A program made the translations under genes and the position numbers. This document shows positions 16,584 to 24,592 of a stretch of 64,000 bases of DNA, in pieces. The DNA lies in contig NZ_CP023695.1 of assembly GCF_008704395.1 (NCBI RefSeq), positions 248,001 through 312,000 of the forward strand, given 5' to 3'. The notes below the pieces were generated by a model, which worked only from the letters and a program-made list of their open reading frames with translations, had not been told where the DNA came from and did not search any database. The DNA is from Streptomyces alboniger (GTDB lineage: Bacteria; Actinomycetota; Actinomycetes; Streptomycetales; Streptomycetaceae). The stretch's first letter is position 1. Each line of letters begins with the position of its first letter.

Positions 16584-18050
16584 ATGGCGGAACTGTTCAT
16601 CGACGGGGAGTGGACCGGTGCCGTCCAGGGCGCGCGGCGGGACGTGGTCAACCCGTACGACGCGTCCGTCATCCAGCAGGTCGACGACGCGGACGAGGCC
16701 GACGTCGACCTCGCCGTACGTGCCGCCCGGCGCGCCTTCGACCGCGGCGAGTGGGCGTCCGCGCCCACCCGGGAGCGGGCCGACGTCCTGCTCAGGGTGT
16801 CGCGGTTCCTCCTGCGGGACCAGGAGGAGATCGCCCACGTCGAGTCCCTGGACACCGGCAAGACACTCGCCGAGGCGCGCATCGACGTCGAGGACGTCTC
16901 GAACGCCTTCCGCTACTTCGCCGAGATCGCCGACAAGGACGGCGGCCGGGTCGTGGACGTCGGCCCCGACGTGCTCAGCCGCGTCACCTACCACCCCATC
17001 GGGGTCTGCGCGCTCATCGCGCCATGGAACTACCCGCTGCTCCAGGCCTCCTGGAAGGTCGCTCCCGCCCTGGTCGCGGGCAACACCTTCGTACTCAAAC
17101 CCAGCGAGACGACACCGCTCTCCACGATCCACATGATCCGGCTCATCGCAGAGGCGGGAGCGCCGCCCGGGGTCGCGAACCTCGTACTCGGTCCGGGCGG
17201 CACCGTCGGCGCGGCGATGTCCGCCCACTCCGACGTGGACCTGGTGTCCTTCACCGGTGGTCTGGCCACCGGGCGCCGCATCATGGAGGCGTGCGCGCCG
17301 GGCGTCAAGAACCTCGCGCTGGAGCTCGGCGGCAAGAACCCCAACGTGGTCTTCGCCGACTGCGACTTCGACGCCGCCGTCGACCACGCGCTCGAGGCAT
17401 CGTTCCTGCACTCCGGGCAGGTCTGTTCGGCGGGCTCCCGGCTCCTGGTGGAGGACTCCCTGCACGACCGGTTCGTGGAGCGGCTCGCCGCCCGCGCGGG
17501 GACCATCCGGCTCGGCAACGGCCTCGACCCGCAGACCGAGAGCGGGCCGCTCAGCTCCGCGGAGCACCGGGAGAAGGTCGAGAGCTATCTGGAGATCGCC
17601 CGTGACGAGGGCGCCCGTCTCGTGTGCGGCGGCCGCCGGCCCGACGACCCCGAGCTGTCGCGCGGCTTCTTCCTGCTGCCCACCATCTACGCCGACTGCG
17701 ACCGCTCCATGCGGATCGTGCAGGAGGAGGTCTTCGGCCCGGTGGTCACCGTGGAGCGCTTCCGCGGCGAGGACGAGGCCGTGGAACTGGCCAACGACAC
17801 CCGTTACGGCCTGGCCGGCGGTGTGTGGACGAACGACGCGAGCCGCGCCCAGCGGGTCGCGGCACGACTGCGGCACGGCACGGTCTGGATCAACGACTTC
17901 CACCCGTACGTGCCCCAGGCCGAGTGGGGCGGCTTCGGCCGCTCCGGCTTCGGCCGGGAGCTCGGGCCCACCGGCCTGCGCGAATACCAGGAGGCCAAGC
18001 ACATCTACCAGAACCTCAAGCCGGGTGTCTCCGGCTGGTTCAAGGGCTGA
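16584..18050 (+). CDS. betB: betaine-aldehyde dehydrogenase
   Basis: A 488-residue NAD-dependent aldehyde dehydrogenase. It has TGKTLAEARIDV, IAPWNYPLLQASWK, LKPSETTPL, Glu247 in LELGGKN and Cys281 in HSGQVCSAGSRLLV, then EEVFGPVVTVERF. WNYPLLQA and HSGQVCSAG are typical of betaine aldehyde dehydrogenases, and the next gene encodes a GMC oxidoreductase of the choline oxidase/dehydrogenase type, so glycine betaine formation from choline is the likely role. ATG 16584 has GAGGGAGACC upstream. It opens a three-gene plus-strand operon. Confidence 0.85.
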   Translation: MAELFIDGEWTGAVQGARRDVVNPYDASVIQQVDDADEADVDLAVRAARRAFDRGEWASAPTRERADVLLRVSRFLLRDQEEIAHVESLDTGKTLAEARIDVEDVSNAFRYFAEIADKDGGRVVDVGPDVLSRVTYHPIGVCALIAPWNYPLLQASWKVAPALVAGNTFVLKPSETTPLSTIHMIRLIAEAGAPPGVANLVLGPGGTVGAAMSAHSDVDLVSFTGGLATGRRIMEACAPGVKNLALELGGKNPNVVFADCDFDAAVDHALEASFLHSGQVCSAGSRLLVEDSLHDRFVERLAARAGTIRLGNGLDPQTESGPLSSAEHREKVESYLEIARDEGARLVCGGRRPDDPELSRGFFLLPTIYADCDRSMRIVQEEVFGPVVTVERFRGEDEAVELANDTRYGLAGGVWTNDASRAQRVAARLRHGTVWINDFHPYVPQAEWGGFGRSGFGRELGPTGLREYQEAKHIYQNLKPGVSGWFKG

Positions 18051-18079
18051 GCGGGCAGGGCGAGAGCAAAGGCGACGGC

Positions 18080-19648
18080 ATGCACGACGAGACGACGACC
18101 TACGACTACCTGATCATCGGAGGCGGTACGGCCGGCTCCGTACTGGCCGCGCGGCTGAGCGAGGACCCGGGCTGCCGGGTGTGCGTGGTGGAGGGCGGGC
18201 CCAGCGATGTGGGCGACGACCGCATCCTTCGGCTGCGCAACTGGATCAACCTGCTCGACTCCGAGTTCGACTACGGCTACACGACCGAGGAGCAGCCGCG
18301 CGGCAACTCGCACATCCTGCACTCCCGGGCCCGCGTGCTCGGCGGCTGTTCCTCGCACAACACGCTGATCAGCTTCCTGCCGTTCCCGCAGGACCTCGAC
18401 GAGTGGGTGGCGGCCGGCTGCGACGGCTGGGGCCCGGAGACGATCCTGCCGTACCGGTCACGGCTACAGAACAACATCGTGCCGGTCGGTGCCGCCGACC
18501 GTAACGCGATCGCCGAGGACTTCGTGACGGCGGCCACGACCCGGCTCGGTGTCCCGGTCGTCGAGGACTTCAACGCCCGCCCCTTCACCGACGGCGCCGG
18601 GTTCTTCTCCCTCGCCTACGACCCGCAGACCAATACCCGCTCCTCCGCCTCGGTCGCGTATCTGCACCCCATCATGAACCGCCCGAACCTGACACTGCGC
18701 CTGGAGACGTGGGCGTACCGGCTGTTGCCCGACAGCGAGGGCCGCTTCACCCGCGTCCAGGTGCGCAACGCCGACGGCTCCGTGTCGACGCTGGAGGCCG
18801 AGGCGGAGGTGCTGCTGTGCGCCGGCGCGATCGACACGCCGCGGCTGCTCCTGCTCTCCGGCATCGGCCCCGCCGACCAGCTGCGCGACCTGGGTATCGA
18901 GGTCCGCGCCGATCTGCCGGGCGTCGGCGAGAACCTGCTCGACCACCCCGAGTCGGTGATGGTGTGGGAGACCCGCGGCCCGTTGCCGCCCAACTCGGCC
19001 ATGGACTCCGACGCCGGTCTCTTCCTGCGCCGTGACGCCGCGGGCGGCCCGCGTCCCGACCTGATGTTCCACTTCTACCAAGTGCCGTTCACCATCAACA
19101 CCGAACGCCTCGGCTACCCGGTCCCCGAGCACGGCGTCTGCATGACGCCGAACGTGCCGCGCGCCCGTTCCGTCGGCCGCATGTGGCTGCGCAGCGCGGA
19201 CCCCACCGTCAAACCGGCCCTGGACTTCCGGTACTTCACCGATCCGGACGGGTACGACGAGCGCACGATCGTCGACGGGCTGCGCATCGCCCGCGAGGTG
19301 GCCGCCACCGCGCCGTTCAGCGACTGGCTGCTGCGCGAGGTGGCGCCGGGCCCGGACGTGCAGTCGGACGCGGACCTGTCCGAGTACGGGCGCCGCGCGG
19401 CGCACACCGTCTACCACCCGGCCGGGACCTGCCGGATGGGCGCCGAGGACGATCCGATGGCGGTGGTCGATCCGCAGCTGAGGCTGCGCGGACACGACGG
19501 GCTGCGCATCGTGGACGCCTCCATCTTCCCCACCATGCCGACCATCAACCCGATGGTCACCGTGTTGCTCGCCGCCGAGCGCGCGGCGGATCTCATCAGC
19601 GCCCGGCCGGCTCCGCAGCCGATGGGTACGGAAGGGGCGGGCCAGTGA
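18080..19648 (+). CDS. GMC-family oxidoreductase (choline oxidase/dehydrogenase-like)
   Basis: A 522-residue FAD enzyme. The N-terminus has the Rossmann signature YLIIGGGTAGSVLAARLSED, then RARVLGGCSSHN (GMC signature 1) and LLLLSGIGPADQL (signature 2). The C-terminal active-site region reads TVYHPAGTCRMG and ends with VDASIFPTMPTINPMVTVL. In choline oxidation this enzyme makes betaine aldehyde, which fits the gene just upstream. Substrates such as other amino alcohols cannot be excluded. It starts 29 bases after betB and its stop overlaps the permease start. Confidence 0.85.
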   Translation: MHDETTTYDYLIIGGGTAGSVLAARLSEDPGCRVCVVEGGPSDVGDDRILRLRNWINLLDSEFDYGYTTEEQPRGNSHILHSRARVLGGCSSHNTLISFLPFPQDLDEWVAAGCDGWGPETILPYRSRLQNNIVPVGAADRNAIAEDFVTAATTRLGVPVVEDFNARPFTDGAGFFSLAYDPQTNTRSSASVAYLHPIMNRPNLTLRLETWAYRLLPDSEGRFTRVQVRNADGSVSTLEAEAEVLLCAGAIDTPRLLLLSGIGPADQLRDLGIEVRADLPGVGENLLDHPESVMVWETRGPLPPNSAMDSDAGLFLRRDAAGGPRPDLMFHFYQVPFTINTERLGYPVPEHGVCMTPNVPRARSVGRMWLRSADPTVKPALDFRYFTDPDGYDERTIVDGLRIAREVAATAPFSDWLLREVAPGPDVQSDADLSEYGRRAAHTVYHPAGTCRMGAEDDPMAVVDPQLRLRGHDGLRIVDASIFPTMPTINPMVTVLLAAERAADLISARPAPQPMGTEGAGQ

Positions 19649-21111
19649 CCGCTCCCGTTCCCGGGGCGCCGGACAGCACGGCGAAGACCGGCCAGGGCGA
19701 AGAGGAATCGGAGTTCCGCAAGGACATGGGGCCGTGGGCGAACTTCGCCCTGGGCTTCACCTACCTCTCCCCCGTCGTCAGCACCTACACCCTCTTCGGC
19801 ACGGCCCTCGCCGACGGCGGGCCCCCGATGATCTGGGCCTTCGTCATGGCGGGCTGCGGGCAGTTCCTCGTGGCGCTGGTCTTCGGCGAGGTCGTCGCGC
19901 AGTATCCGGTGGCGGGCGGCGTCTATCCGTGGGCGCGGCGGCTGTGGGGCAAGCGCTGGGCCTGGATGACCGGGTGGGTGTACATGTGGGCGCTGCTCGT
20001 GACGATCACGAGTGTCGCGTACGGTGCCGGGCCCTACATCGCGATCCTGCTCGGATTCGATGCCACGGTGCACACCACCGTGCTGTGCACGATCGGTCTG
20101 ATCCTCGTCGCGGTGATCATCAACTACGCCGGTACGAAGGCCCTTTCATTGGCGGCGCTGATCGGCTTCGGCGCGGAGCTGATCGGTGCCCTCGTCGTCG
20201 GCATCATCCTCTTGGTCACGCACCGCTTCCACGGTCTCGGTGTGCTCTTCGACGACTTCGGCGCCGCCGGGGACGGCTCCTATCTGCCCGTCTTCCTCGG
20301 GGCGGCGATCATCGGCTTCTACCAGTACTACGGTTTCGAGGCCTGCGGTGATGTGGCCGAGGAGGTGAAGCACCCCGGCAAGGTGATTCCCAAGGCGATG
20401 CGCCGCACCATCTACGTCGGCGGGGCGGCGGCGACGTTCACCTGCCTGACGCTGCTGCTGGCCGTCGTCGACTACGAGGCGGTGATCTCCGGGGAGGACG
20501 CCGACCCGGCCGTCAGGATCCTCTTCGACGCCCTCGGCGAGGCCGGCGCACGGGTGGTGATGGCCGTGGTCCTCATCTCCTTCCTGTCCTGCACGATCAG
20601 CCTCCAGGCCGCTGCCGGGCGGCTGATCTACTCGTACGCGCGCGACGAGATGATCATCGGCCACCGGCTCCTGCGGAAGTTCTCGCCGACCCGTGCGGTG
20701 CCCGAGTACGCACTTCTGGTCGCGGCGGTGATCCCGGCGCTGATCGCGGTGGGCTCCCTGATCTCGACGGACGCCCTCACCAAGATCGTCTCCTTCGCGA
20801 TCCTCGGCATCTACGCCGCCTTCCAGATGGTCGTCCTGGCCGCGCTGCGGGCCCGTCTGAAGGGGTGGAAGCCGAGCGGCGAGTACCGTCTCGGCCGCTG
20901 GGGCCTGCTGGTCAACATCGGGGCCTTCGCCTACGGGATCTTCGCCATCGTCACCATCGCCTGGCCCCGCACCCCCGAAGCCGCCTGGTACGACAACTGG
21001 ATCGTGCTGCTGGGCGGCGGCGTGGTGGTGGCCGTGGGTCTGCTGTACATGTTCACCACGCACCACTACGGGCGCAGCGACGCTCCCTCGGACAACGCGA
21101 TCCCCGACTAG
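19645..21111 (+). CDS. APC-family amine/amino acid permease
   Basis: A 488-residue membrane protein with about 12 hydrophobic segments and the APC-superfamily opening NFALGFTYLSPVVSTYTLFG, then GGVYPWARRLWG and GFEACGDVAEEVKHPGKVIPKAM, the conserved F/G-x-E...E-x-x-x-P helix 6 region. The GTG start overlaps the upstream stop (GTGA), a clear sign of translational coupling with the GMC enzyme, so it probably imports choline or a related amine. The usual choline carrier in such operons is a BCCT protein; here an APC type takes the place. Confidence 0.82.
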   Translation: MTAPVPGAPDSTAKTGQGEEESEFRKDMGPWANFALGFTYLSPVVSTYTLFGTALADGGPPMIWAFVMAGCGQFLVALVFGEVVAQYPVAGGVYPWARRLWGKRWAWMTGWVYMWALLVTITSVAYGAGPYIAILLGFDATVHTTVLCTIGLILVAVIINYAGTKALSLAALIGFGAELIGALVVGIILLVTHRFHGLGVLFDDFGAAGDGSYLPVFLGAAIIGFYQYYGFEACGDVAEEVKHPGKVIPKAMRRTIYVGGAAATFTCLTLLLAVVDYEAVISGEDADPAVRILFDALGEAGARVVMAVVLISFLSCTISLQAAAGRLIYSYARDEMIIGHRLLRKFSPTRAVPEYALLVAAVIPALIAVGSLISTDALTKIVSFAILGIYAAFQMVVLAALRARLKGWKPSGEYRLGRWGLLVNIGAFAYGIFAIVTIAWPRTPEAAWYDNWIVLLGGGVVVAVGLLYMFTTHHYGRSDAPSDNAIPD

Positions 21112-21191
21112 ACCGCTCTCGGAAGCGGTGTTTTCTGTGAGCCCACCCATAGGGGCCACATCACATGCTAACGACGGTAGTGGTCGCCCCG

Positions 21192-21230
21192 CGGCCCGTA
21201 CGAAGGGCCGGAAGCCCCTTGTACGGGCCG
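21192..21230 (+). terminator. hairpin after the betaine operon
   Basis: CGGCCCGTACGAAGGG (21192-21207) pairs with 21215-21230 over 16 positions with one G-T and one mismatch; the loop is 7 bases. It lies 80 bases after the permease stop and has no T-run, as is common in Streptomyces terminators. It could also be an mRNA-stabilising hairpin in the leader of the next gene. Confidence 0.6.
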
Positions 21231-21394
21231 CCCGACCCGGTGACCTGCGATCCCGGGTAGTACGTCACACCCTTGCGTCCTTCTCCAGGCGCCCTGACTC
21301 TGGCTGAGGTCCCGGCGAGCCGACCTCGTCCCGGACGGATCCCCCCGCTCCCCCGAGCACCCCCATCCCGCACAGCCTGGAGAGTCACCCCCGC

Positions 21395-21898
21395 ATGGCC
21401 ACCACCCGGACGCAGACCCGTACCACCGCCCGCTTCCGCAAGATCTCCTTCGCCGGCATAGTCACCGCCGGTGCCGCCGCCGCGGCCCTCACGCTGGTGC
21501 CGTCGACCGCCCACGCCGCGGAGCCGACCGGCACGAGCGCCTCGGTGTCGCAGGCGGCCGCGGCCAAGGCCGGACAGGCCGACAACCTCGACGGCTGGAT
21601 CCGCGAGGCCCTCGGCATCATGAAGGCCAAGGGCATCCCCGGTACCTACGAGGGCCTGCACCGCAACATCATGCGCGAGTCCGCGGGCAACCCGAACGCC
21701 CAGAACGGCTGGGACGTGAACGCCCAGAACGGCACCCCGTCCAAGGGGCTCCTCCAGGTCATCCAGCCCACCTTCGACGCGTACCACGTCGAGGGCACCG
21801 CCAACGACCTGACCGACCCGGTGGCCAACATCACCGCGGCCGCCAACTACGCGGCCGACAAGTACGGCTCCATCGACAACGTCGACTCCGCGTACTGA
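21395..21898 (+). CDS. secreted lytic transglycosylase (SLT domain)
   Basis: A 167-residue exported protein. A twin-Arg-poor Sec signal runs to about residue 48 (IVTAGAAAAALTLVPSTAHAAE). The mature part is a small SLT domain: GLHRNIMRESAGNPNAQNGWDVNAQNGTPSKGLLQVIQPTFDAY, with Glu in MRESAGNP as catalytic acid and GLLQVIQ as the second SLT motif. It should cut peptidoglycan glycan strands. Ribosome site GGAGAG precedes ATG 21395. The 283-base upstream gap was checked for a c-di-AMP (ydaO) riboswitch and none was seen. An LCP gene follows 28 bases later. Confidence 0.85.
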   Translation: MATTRTQTRTTARFRKISFAGIVTAGAAAAALTLVPSTAHAAEPTGTSASVSQAAAAKAGQADNLDGWIREALGIMKAKGIPGTYEGLHRNIMRESAGNPNAQNGWDVNAQNGTPSKGLLQVIQPTFDAYHVEGTANDLTDPVANITAAANYAADKYGSIDNVDSAY

Positions 21899-21926
21899 GC
21901 CACCGGCCGACGAAGAGGGGCAGCGC

Positions 21927-23012
21927 ATGCCGCACGAGAGCGAACGGGCGCGGATACACGGATCCCGGCGCAGGCCGCGGAGGAAGGCGCTGCGGTACGT
22001 CGCCTGGGGCGCCCTGGGTGTGTTCCTCGTCGGCGGAGGCGGCCTGACCTATGCCTGGCAGCACCTCACCGGCAACCTTCGGGGCACGGACATGAACGCC
22101 GTCCTCGGGCACGACCGGCCCGGCGAGCGCAAGGACGGCTCGATGAACGTCCTGCTGCTGGGATCGGACTCGCGGGCGGGGACGCACGGCCGGTACGGCA
22201 AGGGCGTCAGCGGGGCCCGCGCCGACACGGCGATGGTCCTGCACGTCGACAAGAGCCACCGGAAGGCCTCGGTCGTCAGCATTCCGCGCGACACGATGGT
22301 GCCGCGGCCCCAGTGCGCGCGGCCGGACGGCGGCAGTGCGCCGGGAGCGCCGCAGGCCATGTTCAACTCGTCGTACCAGGCGGGCGGGCCGGCGTGCACC
22401 GTGAAGACGGTCGAGAAGATGTCGGGCGTCCGCATGGATCACTACCTGGAAGTCGACTTCAAGGGGTTCCGGAAGCTCATCGACGAACTCGGCGGCGTGG
22501 ACATCACCACCCGCAAGGCGATCAAGGACCCGAACAGCGGTCTCTCCCTGAACGCCGGCAAGCACACGCTGAAGGGCGAGGAGTCCCTGGCGCTCGTCCG
22601 CACCCGGCACGGGGTGGGCGACGGCAGCGACCTGGGACGCATCCAGCTCCAGCAGGCGTTCGTCAAGGCGCTGATCCACCGCGCCGAAACGGTCGATCCG
22701 CTCGGTGACCCGGCCAGGTCATACGGTCTCGCGGACACCGCGACCAAGAGCATCAGCGCGGACTCCGGTCTGGCCTCCGCGGACAAGCTCCTGGGGCTGG
22801 CCAGGGAGCTGCGCGGCATCAGCCCCGACCGCACCACCATGGTGACGATGCCGGTCACCTACGACGCCGAGGACGCGGGGCGGGTCAAACCGCTGGAGGA
22901 GGCGTCGCACCGGGTCTGGGCCGCTCTGCGCCAGGACCGGCCCATCCCGGAATCCGCGACACGCGGATCGGTGGGCGACAGGACCGATTCGCCGGTGTCC
23001 GCGGGCAGGTGA
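21927..23012 (+). CDS. LytR-CpsA-Psr (LCP) family wall-polymer transferase
   Basis: A 361-residue membrane-anchored protein. A basic cytoplasmic N-terminus is followed by one helix (YVAWGALGVFLVGGGGLTYAW) and an extracellular LCP domain: NVLLLGSDSRAG, GARADTAMVLHVD, SVVSIPRDTMV, GGVDITTRKAIKD and GEESLALVRTRHG with the terminal R-x-R-H. LCP proteins attach teichoic-acid-like or other glycopolymers to peptidoglycan. GAGGGG sits before ATG 21927. The pairing with a lytic transglycosylase points to wall remodelling. Confidence 0.9.
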   Translation: MPHESERARIHGSRRRPRRKALRYVAWGALGVFLVGGGGLTYAWQHLTGNLRGTDMNAVLGHDRPGERKDGSMNVLLLGSDSRAGTHGRYGKGVSGARADTAMVLHVDKSHRKASVVSIPRDTMVPRPQCARPDGGSAPGAPQAMFNSSYQAGGPACTVKTVEKMSGVRMDHYLEVDFKGFRKLIDELGGVDITTRKAIKDPNSGLSLNAGKHTLKGEESLALVRTRHGVGDGSDLGRIQLQQAFVKALIHRAETVDPLGDPARSYGLADTATKSISADSGLASADKLLGLARELRGISPDRTTMVTMPVTYDAEDAGRVKPLEEASHRVWAALRQDRPIPESATRGSVGDRTDSPVSAGR

Positions 23013-23083
23013 GGCCACCGGCCGGGCATCCGTAGGGCGGGCCGAGGTCCGTCCCGTGATCCGGATGCGGTACGAAGTCTCCT

Positions 23084-23698
23084 GTGAACGAAGAGATCCA
23101 GCCCGCGACCGTTCGTGTCTTCATCGCCCTCGCCCCACCGGACGAGGCGAAGCAGGAACTGGCGAGGGAGCTCGGCCCCGCCTACCACGCCCACCCGCGG
23201 ATGCGGTGGAACCGCATCGAGGACTGGCACATCACCCTGGCCTTCCTCGGCGAGGTGCCCACCGCGGTGGTTCCCCTGCTGCGCCCGCCGCTCGCGGACC
23301 TCGCGGCGGCGCGCCGCCCCCTGACGCTGGCTCTTCGCGGTGGCGGGCACTTCGACGAACGGGTGCTGTGGAGCGGGATCGACGGGGACCGCGAAGAGCT
23401 GCACCTGCTCGCCACCGAGGTGCGCACCGTGGTCAAGGAGTGTGGTGTCGCCTTCGCGGAGCGCCCCTTCCGTCCCCACCTGACGCTGGCCAGGGCCAGG
23501 CGGGACACGCCGTCGTGCGCGGTGGAGGCCGCGGCCGGACTCACCGGCTTCGCCGGCCGCCCGTGGCAGGCCGAACGCCTGCACCTGGTGGGCAGCAACA
23601 TCGGCCGCGGCCCCGGCCCGATCCACTACCGCGACATCACCGCCTGGCGCTTCGGCGGCCCGGCTCGGCCGACGGCCACGGAGCCACTGTCACCGTGA
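23084..23698 (+). CDS. thpR: RNA 2',3'-cyclic phosphodiesterase
   Basis: A 204-residue 2H phosphoesterase. Both H-x-T/S-x motifs are present: HITLAFLGE near residue 48 and HLTLARAR near residue 132, with VRVFIALAPPDEAK at the start and LHLVGSNIG near the end, as in ThpR/LigT proteins. These open 2',3'-cyclic phosphates in RNA in vitro; the cellular role is unclear. GTG start at 23084. It stands alone, with a PepSY lipoprotein gene facing it 21 bases downstream. Confidence 0.88.
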   Translation: MNEEIQPATVRVFIALAPPDEAKQELARELGPAYHAHPRMRWNRIEDWHITLAFLGEVPTAVVPLLRPPLADLAAARRPLTLALRGGGHFDERVLWSGIDGDREELHLLATEVRTVVKECGVAFAERPFRPHLTLARARRDTPSCAVEAAAGLTGFAGRPWQAERLHLVGSNIGRGPGPIHYRDITAWRFGGPARPTATEPLSP

Positions 23699-23719
23699 GG
23701 CTCGCCGGCGGGGTGCCGG

Positions 23720-24415
23720 TCAGTCCCGGTCGACATGTTCGCGCAGGATCTTGCGGTTCGTCGCGTCGATGTCGAACGTCGTCTTGTTCCAGTCCTCGGT
23801 CGACACGACATCGACGGACCACTTGGGCGTGCCCCCGTCGGTGTCGTCGAGTTCGACGGAGCTGACCGTGCCCTTGGTCTTGTCCGTCGCGGTCTGCGCG
23901 GCCTGCTCAGGCGTCACCGTGGCCTTCTTCAGCCGGTCCGCCAGCTCGGTCTTGTCGCTCGCGTCCTGGTCCGCGTCGGCTCGTGCCTGGCCGGCCTTGC
24001 CGGTGACCGCGTCGACGTCGACGGTGTGCTTGGCGCCGTCGCTCGTCGCGACCTCGGTCTCCCACTTGGGGCTGTCGGCCGGCCCCTTGAGTTCGACCGA
24101 GACCGGCTTCGACTTGTCCACCGCCGCCACCGCCGTGCGCAGCGCCTCCTCATAGCCGACCTTGGCCTTCGGGATGAGCGCCTTCCGCTCGGCCTGGTCC
24201 TCGGTGAGGGAGCCGTCGCCCGCCGATGGGGAGGCCGCCGGTGTGGGGGTCTGCGCGGTCTTCGCCGCGTCGGTCGTCGTGCCGCCGCCGTCGTCGTCAT
24301 CGCCGCAGCCGGTGAGCAGGGCCGCCGCCACGGCCGCGGCGCACACCAGACCGGCGCCCCGGGAGATCGACGGACGTCCACGCCTGGGGACAGAACTGTT
24401 CCGTTTAGTGACCAT
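23720..24415 (-). CDS. PepSY-domain lipoprotein
   Basis: A 231-residue lipoprotein: a Sec signal with lipobox LLTGC (Cys37), a Asp/Gly/Thr-rich linker, and two PepSY-like units, around IPKAKVGYEEALRTAVAAV...WETEVATSDGAKHTVDVDAVTG and VTPEQAAQTATDKTKGTV...WSVDVVSTEDWNKTTFDIDATN. PepSY domains are thought to inhibit or modulate extracellular proteases, and the divergent neighbour is a large subtilase, which makes a link plausible. ATG 24415. A 10-base palindrome GAGATATCTC lies just upstream. Confidence 0.8.
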   Translation of the reverse strand: MVTKRNSSVPRRGRPSISRGAGLVCAAAVAAALLTGCGDDDDGGGTTTDAAKTAQTPTPAASPSAGDGSLTEDQAERKALIPKAKVGYEEALRTAVAAVDKSKPVSVELKGPADSPKWETEVATSDGAKHTVDVDAVTGKAGQARADADQDASDKTELADRLKKATVTPEQAAQTATDKTKGTVSSVELDDTDGGTPKWSVDVVSTEDWNKTTFDIDATNRKILREHVDRD

Positions 24416-24430
24416 ACGGGCACGTTAAGC

Positions 24431-24440
24431 GAGATATCTC
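24431..24440. promoter_or_regulatory. palindrome in the PepSY/subtilase divergent gap
   Basis: GAGATATCTC is a perfect 10-base palindrome, 16 bases upstream of the PepSY lipoprotein start in an otherwise GC-rich, 177-base divergent gap. It could be a repressor or response-regulator site; a chance match is possible given its length. Confidence 0.3.
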
Positions 24441-24592
24441 ACCGGCGCCTCAACGGCTGAGCCGAGGGGGGTAGCCACCGGCGTGCCGCCCGCCGACCAC
24501 GGCGGTCTGTTGCGCCATCCGAGAACCGAACCCGTCCAAGATCGCGTGTAACAGGCGACCGCATCACCACTCTCACAAGACAGGCAACTCGG

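Noticed and set aside
16584..21111. Ethanolamine utilisation operon
   Set aside because: An APC permease could suggest it, but no ammonia-lyase genes occur and the aldehyde dehydrogenase and GMC enzyme fit choline better.
21112..21394. c-di-AMP (ydaO-type) riboswitch before the lytic transglycosylase gene
   Set aside because: Such riboswitches are frequent before wall-hydrolase genes, but the conserved core segments are not in this gap; only a simple hairpin is.
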